Positions 8,116 to 15,659 of a DNA stretch of 64,000 nt are shown one piece after another. Source of the DNA: Paracoccus beibuensis (GTDB lineage Bacteria; Pseudomonadota; Alphaproteobacteria; Rhodobacterales; Rhodobacteraceae); assembly GCF_026162625.1 (NCBI RefSeq), contig NZ_JAOTBD010000003.1:124001-188000 (forward strand), given 5' to 3'. The position numbers and the translations under genes were made by a program. The notes under the pieces are model-generated. The model saw nothing but the letters and a program-made list of their open reading frames with translations. It did no database searches and had not been told where the DNA came from. The stretch's first letter is position 1, and the number at the start of each line of letters is the position of its first letter.

Positions 8116-10106
8116 GCCGACCGCCTTTCGCGGCGGAGCGGCAGGCCGCGGTCATGCGCCAGCCACTGGGCCAGGTCCGCCAATCCGTCACGCCAGTCGA
8201 CGCGCGGCTTCCAGCCCGTTGCCGCCTGCAGCGCGCGGGTGTCGGCGACGAACCAAGGCTGGTCGCCCTGCCGCCAGTCCTCGAAGCTGACGTCGGCCAC
8301 CTCACCGGTGATCATCGCGATCTCGGACAGGACTTCGCGCAAGCTGACGGCATTCGACGGCCCGCCGCCCAGGTTGAAGGCGTGGCCCGACAGGCTGTCG
8401 ATCCGGTCCAGTAGCGTGCGATAGGCCGCAACCGCGTCGCTGACATGCAGCACGTCGCGCACCTGACGACCGGTGCCGAAGACGGTGATCGGCCGACCTT
8501 CCAGCGCACGGATCAGAAAATGCGCGACCCAACCCTGATCCTCGGTCCCGAACTGGCGCGGGCCATAGATGCAGCTCATCCTCAGGACGGCGGCGGGGAT
8601 GCCATAGCTTTTGGCGTAATCCAGCACATATTGGTCGGCGACGCCCTTGGAGCAGCCATAGGGCGTGCAGAAATCTAGCGGACGGTCCTCGGCCACGCCA
8701 TGCGCCGCCATGCTGTTGTCCAGGGGTCCGCAGCGGTCGCCGCTGTCGGTGACGGTCAGGTCGGACAGCGCGCCATAAACCTTGTTGGTCGACGCGAAGA
8801 TCACCGGCACCTGACGCCCCGTCGCGCGCACGGCTTCGAGCAGGTTGAGGGTGCCGCGGGCGTTCACCTCGAAATCCTCCAGGGGCGAGGCAAGGCTGGT
8901 CGTCACGGCGGTCTGCGCTGCCAGGTGGAAGACCGCGCTTGCCCCGTCCACGATTCCGCCGAGCGAGGGCTGGTCGCGCAGGTCGGCAGGCACCGCACGC
9001 AGTCGGTCGCCATGCCGGTCGGCCAGCCAGCGCAGGTTCCGTTCGACCCCCGGCCGGCTGAGATTGTCCAGCACAGTCACCTGCTGGCCGTCGCGCATCA
9101 GCGCATCGGCCAGGTTCGCCCCGATGAAGCCCGCGCCGCCGGTGATCAGCACGCTGTCCCGAGTGCGCGCGACGGTGGGGCTGGCCAGCTGGGTCAGCTC
9201 CTGCAGGCGGCCGACGCCACCTTCGGTCAGCAGGCGGCCCAGCAGTTTCAGCTGCCCGTCGGCGGTGGCCGCGCCCATGTGGTAATGGCGCGGGTCGAAC
9301 CACAGGCCTTCCTGCACGGCGACATCGGCGGGAAGGTCCGCCCACGCATACCAGTAGACTCGGTCGGCGGGCGTCTGCAGCGATTGGACGAAGCGGCGGG
9401 CCTGCTCGATCTCGTCCCGGCGCCAGGTGGAATAGCCGGTTTCGGTGATCCAGATCCGGGCGTCGGGGTTGTGCAGATCCATGATGCGGCGCATCTCGCC
9501 CAGATGCATGTCCCAGCCGCGCCAGGACGCGGCCTCGCTGTCCCAGGTGCCGGGAAAACCGTGGAAGCCCACCACGTCGACGACGCCAAGAACGCCGCGT
9601 TCGCCCATCAGGTTCAGCCAGTAGGGATCGAAGGGCGCGGGTCCGCCCAGCACCGCCTTCCAGCCGCGATGCTGCACCCAATGGGCCGCGCCGCCGACCA
9701 TCTCGCAGAAGAGGTCGAAGTCCGGGTCCTCGCGCCAGTCCCAGTCCAGCAGGTTGTTGGGCTCGTTCCACAGTTCGACATGGGTGAAGTGCTGGCCGTG
9801 ACGGGTCAGCAGCATGTCGATGAAGTCCGCATAGTCCTTGAGCACCTTGGGCGCGCCCGAACTGCGCCCGGTGCGCGACAGGGATGGCGGGGTGTAATGC
9901 ACGCAGGGCAGCAACTCGATGTCGCGGGCCAGGCGCGGCAGCAGCCAGTCGAACCATTCCTGCCCGCCGGGGGAATGGTACTCGGCCCAGCTCACATGGG
10001 TGCGAAGGTGGCGCGCGCCCGATGCGACAAGCGCGGGCAGCAGCGCCTCGACCCGGTCGTATTCGCCGGGCCTGAACCATTCGACAAAGCCGTAATCGGC
10101 GCTCAT
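8112..10106 (-). CDS. Fusion: clan-A glycoside hydrolase plus NAD-dependent sugar epimerase
   Basis: This 664-residue protein joins two enzymes. Residues 1-300 look like a clan-A TIM-barrel glycoside hydrolase similar to beta-xylosidases. The likely acid/base is E115 in ELWNEPNN and the likely nucleophile is E222 in WITETGYS. From about residue 318 an extended SDR begins (VLITGGAGFIGANLADAL), with SxnK-type ASTNKVYG and the catalytic PYGCSK; it resembles CDP-paratose 2-epimerase-like or UDP-sugar epimerases. The start at 10106 gives an ATGA overlap with the upstream epimerase. No signal peptide is present, so the hydrolase would act in the cytoplasm, which is odd for a glycan hydrolase. It may act on an intermediate or as a transglycosidase. 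Confidence 0.85.
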   Translation of the reverse strand: MSADYGFVEWFRPGEYDRVEALLPALVASGARHLRTHVSWAEYHSPGGQEWFDWLLPRLARDIELLPCVHYTPPSLSRTGRSSGAPKVLKDYADFIDMLLTRHGQHFTHVELWNEPNNLLDWDWREDPDFDLFCEMVGGAAHWVQHRGWKAVLGGPAPFDPYWLNLMGERGVLGVVDVVGFHGFPGTWDSEAASWRGWDMHLGEMRRIMDLHNPDARIWITETGYSTWRRDEIEQARRFVQSLQTPADRVYWYAWADLPADVAVQEGLWFDPRHYHMGAATADGQLKLLGRLLTEGGVGRLQELTQLASPTVARTRDSVLITGGAGFIGANLADALMRDGQQVTVLDNLSRPGVERNLRWLADRHGDRLRAVPADLRDQPSLGGIVDGASAVFHLAAQTAVTTSLASPLEDFEVNARGTLNLLEAVRATGRQVPVIFASTNKVYGALSDLTVTDSGDRCGPLDNSMAAHGVAEDRPLDFCTPYGCSKGVADQYVLDYAKSYGIPAAVLRMSCIYGPRQFGTEDQGWVAHFLIRALEGRPITVFGTGRQVRDVLHVSDAVAAYRTLLDRIDSLSGHAFNLGGGPSNAVSLREVLSEIAMITGEVADVSFEDWRQGDQPWFVADTRALQAATGWKPRVDWRDGLADLAQWLAHDRGLPLRRERRSA

Positions 10107-11227
10107 GTGACCAGCCCCCGCTCCTCCAGCTGGGCGCGCATCCGGCTGCCGTTGTCGACCGAGGGCTGCTGGCTGACCCATTCGACGAATGGACCGAGGC
10201 TGTCCTCCAGCCGGTGCTGCGGGGAAAAGCCCAGCAGGTTCTGCGCCTTGGTGATGTCGGCAAAACAGTTGCGGATGTCGCCGGAGCGGAACTTGCCCAG
10301 GATCTCGGGCTGCAGGTCGGACCCCATCGCCTCTGCCAGAAGGCGCGCCACCCGCGAGACGGAATAGGCGTGGCCCGAGCCGACGTTGATGACATGGCCG
10401 TTGGCTGCCTCGCTTTCCAGCGCCAGGCGGAAGGCGCGGGCGACGTCGCGGACATGGACGAAGTCGCGCTTCTGTTCGCCGTCCTCGAAGATGGTGGGCG
10501 ACTGGCCCGCCGCGATGCGAGAGGCGAAGTTCGCCAGAACGCCGGTATAGGGGTTCGACAGCGCCTGACCCGCGCCGAAGACATTGAAGAGGCGCAGCGC
10601 GGTGGCGGGGATGTCATAGGCTTCGCCGAAGATCAGCACGGCCTGTTCCTGCTGATACTTGGTCAGCGCATAGATGGACGCGAGGTCGACCCGCTTGCTT
10701 TCCGTCGTCGGCATCGGCGTCAGGGCGGTGCCGTCCGAGGTCACGGGCTCCCAGTTGCCGTCGCGGAGGTCGGCGTTCCGGCGGCGGACGTTTTCGTGCA
10801 GCGTGCCTTCCGGCGTGGCATAGTAGCCTTCGCCATAGACGCTCATCGACGATGCCACGACGATCTTCTTCACCGGATGCTCGGCGATGGCTTCCAGCAG
10901 CACGGCCGTTCCCAGGTCGTTGGCACCGACATAGCGCGCGATCTCGTACATGGACTGCCCGACACCTACCTCGGCGGCCAGGTGAATCACTGCATCGGCG
11001 CCCTGCAGCGCCCGGCGCAGGGCGTCGGCGTCGCGCATGTCGCCGCGGACCAACCGGGCACCCTTGTCCAGAAGCGGCTTCAGGTCGGCCGATTGTTCGG
11101 GATTTTCGCCGTGGACCTGTTCGATCAGCGCATCATAGAGTATGGTGTCGTGACCGGCCTGCATCAGTTCGGCAGCCACATGCCGCCCGATGAAGCCGCA
11201 TCCGCCGGTGATCAATGTCGTCGTCAT
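10103..11227 (-). CDS. dTDP-rhamnose 4-epimerase-like extended SDR
   Basis: This 374-residue NAD-dependent epimerase has the Rossmann motif ITGGCGFIGRHVA, the SSMSVYGEG segment and the catalytic YALTK. An inserted region around residues 135-175 (VRRRNADLRDGNWEPV) is typical of dTDP-L-rhamnose 4-epimerase/WbiB-type enzymes. The start is the ATG at 11227, with AAGGAG ten bases upstream. It is the first gene of the minus-strand operon that runs to 1224, transcribed from the EcfG-type element at 11327-11351. It supplies or modifies a nucleotide sugar; the exact sugar is an inference. Confidence 0.85.
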   Translation of the reverse strand: MTTTLITGGCGFIGRHVAAELMQAGHDTILYDALIEQVHGENPEQSADLKPLLDKGARLVRGDMRDADALRRALQGADAVIHLAAEVGVGQSMYEIARYVGANDLGTAVLLEAIAEHPVKKIVVASSMSVYGEGYYATPEGTLHENVRRRNADLRDGNWEPVTSDGTALTPMPTTESKRVDLASIYALTKYQQEQAVLIFGEAYDIPATALRLFNVFGAGQALSNPYTGVLANFASRIAAGQSPTIFEDGEQKRDFVHVRDVARAFRLALESEAANGHVINVGSGHAYSVSRVARLLAEAMGSDLQPEILGKFRSGDIRNCFADITKAQNLLGFSPQHRLEDSLGPFVEWVSQQPSVDNGSRMRAQLEERGLVT

Positions 11228-11326
11228 TGTTGCCCATCTCCTTGTTGTCTCGGCCCGTTTCCTCACACGCGCAGGGCGCGGGGATCTTCTTCAATGTCTT
11301 CATCAGAGACATCATCATGCCCCCGC

Positions 11327-11351
11327 AACCTCGGGTTGGAACATTTGTTCC
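11327..11351 (-). promoter_or_regulatory. EcfG-type promoter for the glycan operon
   Basis: Read on the minus strand, GGAAC (11351-11347) is followed after exactly 16 bases by GGTT (11330-11327). This matches the general-stress sigma (EcfG) consensus GGAAC-N16/17-cGTT. Transcription would start near 11320, about 90 bases before the first gene. Confidence 0.7.
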
Positions 11352-11362
11352 AGCTTCTTGTT
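11338..11362 (+). promoter_or_regulatory. EcfG-type promoter for the divergent dehydrogenase pair
   Basis: GGAAC (11338-11342), 16 bases, then TGTT (11359-11362). Its -35 lies in the same palindrome GGAACATTTGTTCC (11338-11351) as the minus-strand promoter, so the two promoters overlap face to face. Confidence 0.65.
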
Positions 11363-11424
11363 CTCGGACCGTCGGGGTGGCGCAGAGGCGCCGCCCCACC
11401 CGACACACCGACCCGGAGACGCAG

Positions 11425-12435
11425 ATGATGAACGCCCACCCCAAGACCTGGACCGCATCGAAAGCCGCAGGCGGCACCCCACGTGCCGCCCGCATCGTCG
11501 AACCCGGTCGCGTCGAGATCGTGCCCATCACTCCGCGCGACCCCGACGCGGCCGAGGTGCGCATTGCGATCGAGGGCTGCGGCGTCTGCGCCTCGAACCT
11601 GGGGCCTTGGGCGGGACCCGAGTGGATGGACTTCCCGCTGGAGCCCGGTGCGCTGGGACACGAGGCTTGGGGCGTGATTGAGGCCGTCGGTCCGCAGGTG
11701 CGCCACCTGGAAGCGGGCCAGCGCGTGGCCTTCGCCGGGCAGCACGGCTTTGCCACGCATGAAACCGTGCCCGCCGCCGATGTCATTCCGCTGCCCGCCA
11801 GCCTTGCGGGCCAGCCCGTCCCGGCCGAACCGCTCGGATGCGCCGTCAACGTGTTTCATCGCGCCGCAATCCGGCCCGGCGACACCGTCGCAATCATCGG
11901 GATCGGGTTCTTGGGTGCCTTGCTGGTGCGGCAGGCCGCGCAGGCCGGCGCGCGGGTGATCGCGATTTCCCGGCGCGACAGTTCTCTGCAGCTGGCCCGC
12001 GGCGTGGGGGCCGAGCAGGTGATCGTCATGGACGACCACTGGCGCATCATCGAGGACGTCAAGCGCCTGACCGGCGGGCGGATGTGCGACACCGTGATCG
12101 AGGTCGTGGGCAAGCAATGGCCGCTGGATTTGGCCGCCGAACTGGTCTGCGAAGGCGGGCAGCTGGTCATCGCGGGCTATCACCAGGACGGGCCGCGGCA
12201 GGTCAACATGCAGATGTGGAACTGGAAGGGCATGGACGTCATCAACGCGCACGAGCGCGACCCGCAGGTGGTGCTGCGCGGCATGCGCGACGCGGTGCGC
12301 GCGGTTGCCGAGGGGCGGCTGGACCCGCGCCCGCTTTATTCCGCGACCTATCCGCTGGAGGAGCTTGGCACCGCGCTGGACGCCACCCGCGACAAACCCG
12401 GAAACTTCGTGAAGGCGCTGATCCAATGCAACTGA
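11425..12435 (+). CDS. MDR family (alcohol dehydrogenase-like) oxidoreductase
   Basis: This 336-residue medium-chain dehydrogenase/reductase has catalytic-zinc type motifs (GCGVCASN and GALGHEAWGVIEAVG). Its Rossmann domain contains IIGIGFLGALLVRQAAQAGA. The four-Cys structural zinc lobe of classic alcohol dehydrogenases is absent. The start at 11425 has GGAG upstream; an ATG one codon later is possible. It overlaps the next gene by 10 bases. Divergent transcription from the sugar operon suggests oxidation or reduction of a sugar or polyol, but the substrate is not known. Confidence 0.85.
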   Translation: MMNAHPKTWTASKAAGGTPRAARIVEPGRVEIVPITPRDPDAAEVRIAIEGCGVCASNLGPWAGPEWMDFPLEPGALGHEAWGVIEAVGPQVRHLEAGQRVAFAGQHGFATHETVPAADVIPLPASLAGQPVPAEPLGCAVNVFHRAAIRPGDTVAIIGIGFLGALLVRQAAQAGARVIAISRRDSSLQLARGVGAEQVIVMDDHWRIIEDVKRLTGGRMCDTVIEVVGKQWPLDLAAELVCEGGQLVIAGYHQDGPRQVNMQMWNWKGMDVINAHERDPQVVLRGMRDAVRAVAEGRLDPRPLYSATYPLEELGTALDATRDKPGNFVKALIQCN

Positions 12436-13505
12436 GCACCCTTGCCCGCCCCGCAGCTCTGACGCACCCGCGCATCGCCTTCCTCGGCCTCGGTTGGATC
12501 GGCAGGCACCGGATGCAGGCGATGGCCGATGCCGGCGACATCGAGATCGTGGCACTGGCCGACCCCGACGCCGACGCGGTTCGCGCCGCGGCCGAGGTTG
12601 CGCCGGATGCGGCGACCGGCCACGACCTGCGCGCGTTGCTGGACCAGGAACCCGACGGAGTGGTGATCGCCACGCCCTCGGCCATGCATGCCGCGCAGTC
12701 GATCGAGGCGCTGGAGGCCGGGGCGGCCGTCTTCTGCCAGAAGCCCTTGGGCCGCGACGCCGCCGAAACCGCTGCCGTGGTCCAGGCCGCGCGCAAGGCC
12801 GACCGGTTGCTCGCGACCGACCTCAGCTATCGCCACACACAGGCTTTCGTCGCGTTGCGCGACCTGATCCGCGGGGGCGATCTGGGGCAGGTGCACACGG
12901 TCGACCTGACCTTCCACAACGCCTATGGACCCGACAAGCCGTGGTTCCGCGACCGGCGGCTGTCAGGCGGGGGCTGCCTGATCGACCTGGGCATCCACCT
13001 GGTCGACATGGCGCTGTGGTCGCTGGATGCGGACGGCGCGGCCTGCCTGTCCGCCCATGCCCGCGCTGGCGGCCAGCCCTTGCCCGACGATCCGCACGTG
13101 GTCGAGGATTTTGTCCTGGCGACGCTGGAAACGCCGCAGGGAACGGTGATCCGTCTGGCCTGTTCATGGAACCTTCCGGCCGGGCGCGATGCAATCATCG
13201 GCATGGACGCCTTCGGCACGAACGGCGGCGGCGCGGTGGCGAATATCGACGGCTCTTTCTTCGACTTCGGGACGTGGCACCACCAGGGAACCTCGTCGCA
13301 CCAGCTGGTCGCGCCGCCGGACGACTGGGGCGGGCGTGCAGGCGCGGACTGGGCGCGGCGTCTGCGGCAGGGCGCGGGCTTTGACCCCGAGGCCGAGCGA
13401 CTGACGGTTCTGGCCGACGTCCTGGACGACATCTACTGCAAGGCGGGCGCTTCGACGGATGCGGCGGGAACAAAGGCGGGTCTGGCCGGTTCAGCCGCCC
13501 GATGA
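12426..13505 (+). CDS. Gfo/Idh/MocA family oxidoreductase
   Basis: This 359-residue NAD(P)-dependent sugar oxidoreductase has an N-terminal Rossmann motif (IAFLGLGWIGRHRMQAM), the conserved CQKPLGRD segment (family motif EKP with E replaced by Q) and the GGGCLIDLGIHLVDMALW region holding the family's catalytic Asp/His. The replaced Glu is a common variation. Translation is coupled to the preceding MDR gene through a 10-base overlap. A dehydrogenase pair of this type often oxidises then reduces a sugar or inositol to change its stereochemistry, which would fit the neighbouring epimerases. Confidence 0.88.
   Translation: MQLSTLARPAALTHPRIAFLGLGWIGRHRMQAMADAGDIEIVALADPDADAVRAAAEVAPDAATGHDLRALLDQEPDGVVIATPSAMHAAQSIEALEAGAAVFCQKPLGRDAAETAAVVQAARKADRLLATDLSYRHTQAFVALRDLIRGGDLGQVHTVDLTFHNAYGPDKPWFRDRRLSGGGCLIDLGIHLVDMALWSLDADGAACLSAHARAGGQPLPDDPHVVEDFVLATLETPQGTVIRLACSWNLPAGRDAIIGMDAFGTNGGGAVANIDGSFFDFGTWHHQGTSSHQLVAPPDDWGGRAGADWARRLRQGAGFDPEAERLTVLADVLDDIYCKAGASTDAAGTKAGLAGSAAR
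13468..13492 (+). promoter_or_regulatory. EcfG-type promoter for catalase
   Basis: GGAAC (13468-13472), 16 bases, then GGTT (13489-13492). It lies inside the 3' end of the oxidoreductase gene, about 100 bases before the catalase start. Confidence 0.6.
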
Positions 13506-13593
13506 CCCTGGACCCACGATGGTGCCGGACAGGTCGTCGCGGTCCCGCCCGGACGGGCGGCCGCGCCGCATATTGTCATAACGGAGTTCCACA

Positions 13594-14418
13594 ATGTTCT
13601 ATACCGACAACAAGCTGCAATACCCGGTCCGCGTCGAGACGCCGAATCCGCTGTTCGCCCGGGCCCTGCAACAGGCCATCGGCGGCGTCGAGGGCGAGGT
13701 GCGTGTCGCGATGCAATACTTCTTCCAGGCCTGCGGCGCGCGCGGGAACCCCAAGTACCGCGACCTGCTGATGAACACGGCCGCCGAAGAGCTTGGCCAT
13801 ATCGAGATGCTGGCCACCGCCGTCGCGCTGAACCTGGAAGGTGCGCCACTGAGCATGCAGGAGGAAGCCGCCGGCGATCCGATCAACGGCGCTGTCCTGG
13901 GGGGCCTCAACCTCAAGAACCTTCTGTCGGCGGGGCTGTCGGCCATGCCTGTGGACAGCGACGGCGTGCCCTTCGACATGTCCCACATCTATGCCAGCGG
14001 CAACATCGCCGCCGACATGACCGCCAATGTGACGGCCGAAGCCACCGGTCGGACGCTGGCCGTGCGGCTCTACAACATGACGAACGATCCGGGCATGAAG
14101 GACATGCTGGCCTATCTGATCGCCCGCGACACCATGCACCAGAACCAGTTCATGGCCGCGCTCGAGGATCTGGGCGGCGCCGAAGGGAACTTCCCGATCC
14201 CGAACAGCTTCCCGCAGGACATGGAGGCGCAGGAATTCAGCTATGCCTACCTGGGCTTCCAGGCGGATGGCAGCGAACCTGCGCAGGGTCGCTGGTCGCA
14301 GGGCACATCGATGGATGGCAAGGGCGAATTCACCACGCGCGTCTTCCAGCCGCTTGGCGAGAAGCCGAACCTCGGCAAGGCCAAGCCCAAGAGCGGCGCG
14401 CAGTCCCAACAGATCTGA
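13594..14418 (+). CDS. Manganese (non-haem) catalase
   Basis: This 274-residue protein disproportionates hydrogen peroxide using a dimanganese centre. The metal ligands are all in place and close to those of Lactobacillus catalase: E35, E66, H69 (in EELGHIEM), E149 and H182 (in ARDTMHQNQF). The length is typical of the family. The ATG at 13594 follows a CGGAG site. No signal peptide is visible, so it is cytoplasmic. The EcfG-type element upstream and the adjacent SDR gene suggest general-stress control. Confidence 0.95.
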   Translation: MFYTDNKLQYPVRVETPNPLFARALQQAIGGVEGEVRVAMQYFFQACGARGNPKYRDLLMNTAAEELGHIEMLATAVALNLEGAPLSMQEEAAGDPINGAVLGGLNLKNLLSAGLSAMPVDSDGVPFDMSHIYASGNIAADMTANVTAEATGRTLAVRLYNMTNDPGMKDMLAYLIARDTMHQNQFMAALEDLGGAEGNFPIPNSFPQDMEAQEFSYAYLGFQADGSEPAQGRWSQGTSMDGKGEFTTRVFQPLGEKPNLGKAKPKSGAQSQQI

Positions 14419-14486
14419 TCCATCAAAAGGTCTCGGGTGGGCCGCCCGACCGGTGGCCCGACCAGAATCACAAGAGGAAAGACGCA

Positions 14487-15260
14487 ATGACACAGGACAA
14501 ACTGGCGCTCGTGACCGGCGGGTCGACTGGCATCGGGCGCTGTCTGGCGCAGTTGGCCGCCGAGGACGGGTATGACCTGCTGATCGTGTCGGACGACAGC
14601 GGCGTCACCCGCATGGACGACCTGTCCGAAACCGGCGTCGCCATCGAGACGCTGTCGGCCGACCTGTCGGTCCAGGAAGGCGTCGACGCCCTGCTGGAGA
14701 GGTTGGGCGCGCGTGTCCCCGACCTCTTCTTCGCCAATGCCGGACGCGGGCTTGGCCAATCATTCCTGGATCAGCAGCCCGAGGACATCCTGCAGGTGCT
14801 GGGGACGAACGTCCTTGGCACGACCATGCTGACCCATGAGATTGCCGGGCGCATGGTGCGGCGGGGGTCTGGCCGCATCCTGATGACCGGCTCGATCGCC
14901 GGCAACATGCCGGGGACCTATCAGGCGGTCTACAACGCGACGAAGGCCTATGTGAATTCGCTTGCGGCGGCGCTGGTCCGAGAACTTGACGGCACCGGCG
15001 TGACGGTCACCTGCCTCGAACCCGGTCCGACGGACACCCAGTTCTTCCAGCGCGCCGGGATGTGCGACACGCAGGTCGGGCAGGCGCCGAAGGACGACCC
15101 GCTGATGGTCGCGCGCGCGGGTTATGACGCAATGATGTCGGGCAAGCCGGAAGTCGTCTCGGGGTGGAAGAACAAGGCTCAGGCGGCGATGTCGCACATC
15201 ACCCCCAAGGCGGTTCTGGCAGGGCTGCACCGCAAGATGGCCAAGCCCCAGGACGAATGA
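14487..15260 (+). CDS. SDR family short-chain dehydrogenase
   Basis: This 257-residue classical SDR has TGGSTGIG as cofactor motif, an NAG motif (FFANAGRG), the catalytic Ser in TGSIAGNMPGT and YNATK as YxxxK. It starts at an ATG with AGAGGAAA upstream, 68 bases after the catalase gene, and no separate promoter is evident. Co-transcription with catalase is likely. The substrate is unknown; stress-linked SDRs of this kind are often carbonyl or aldehyde reductases. Confidence 0.88.
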   Translation: MTQDKLALVTGGSTGIGRCLAQLAAEDGYDLLIVSDDSGVTRMDDLSETGVAIETLSADLSVQEGVDALLERLGARVPDLFFANAGRGLGQSFLDQQPEDILQVLGTNVLGTTMLTHEIAGRMVRRGSGRILMTGSIAGNMPGTYQAVYNATKAYVNSLAAALVRELDGTGVTVTCLEPGPTDTQFFQRAGMCDTQVGQAPKDDPLMVARAGYDAMMSGKPEVVSGWKNKAQAAMSHITPKAVLAGLHRKMAKPQDE

Positions 15261-15265
15261 CGCTC

Positions 15266-15282
15266 GCCGGGGCGACCCCGGC
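15266..15282. terminator. GC-rich hairpin between convergent genes
   Basis: A perfect 7-bp stem (GCCGGGG / CCCCGGC) with a 3-base loop lies between the ends of two convergent genes. There is no clear U-tract. Confidence 0.5.
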
Positions 15283-15317
15283 AGGCGTCCGTTGCCGATG
15301 CCGAGAAGGGCGGCAGT

Positions 15318-15578
15318 TCACTGCTGCGGCTCTGCATCCTCGTCGATCGCTTCGCCGTCATCCTCGCGCGGCTCTTCTTCCTCGGTGTCCGACCGGGTGT
15401 CCGTTTCCGTCCGGGCATCCATCTCGCCTCCGCCTCCGCCGACGACGGCGCCTGCCGCGGCTGGCGATCCGCCAAGTCCTTCGGTCCGAGCGGGCTTCGG
15501 CCGCGGGCTGTCCTGCGCGACGGCAGGTGCGGTGAACGCAAGCAGCGCGATGCAAGTTGTCTGAAGGATCTGGCGCAT
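15318..15578 (-). CDS. Small secreted acidic protein, function unknown
   Basis: This 86-residue precursor has a typical Sec signal peptide (residues 1-21, hydrophobic core TTCIALLAFTAPAVA, cleavage expected after AVA-Q). A Gly-rich stretch and a highly acidic tail full of Asp and Glu follow. No domain is recognised and most of the mature chain is probably disordered. The start at 15578 has AAGGA upstream. An EcfG-type promoter lies 35 bases upstream, so it is probably a periplasmic stress protein. Confidence 0.75.
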   Translation of the reverse strand: MRQILQTTCIALLAFTAPAVAQDSPRPKPARTEGLGGSPAAAGAVVGGGGGEMDARTETDTRSDTEEEEPREDDGEAIDEDAEPQQ

Positions 15579-15612
15579 CGGAAAGTATCCTTTTATGTGC
15601 GGTGACCCGCTG

Positions 15613-15637
15613 AACCTGCCCATGTCGATAATGTTCC
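15613..15637 (-). promoter_or_regulatory. EcfG-type promoter
   Basis: On the minus strand GGAAC (15637-15633), 16 bases, then GGTT (15616-15613). It drives the small secreted protein at 15578. Confidence 0.7.
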
Positions 15638-15659
15638 GACCAAGCCCGGCATCGACCGT

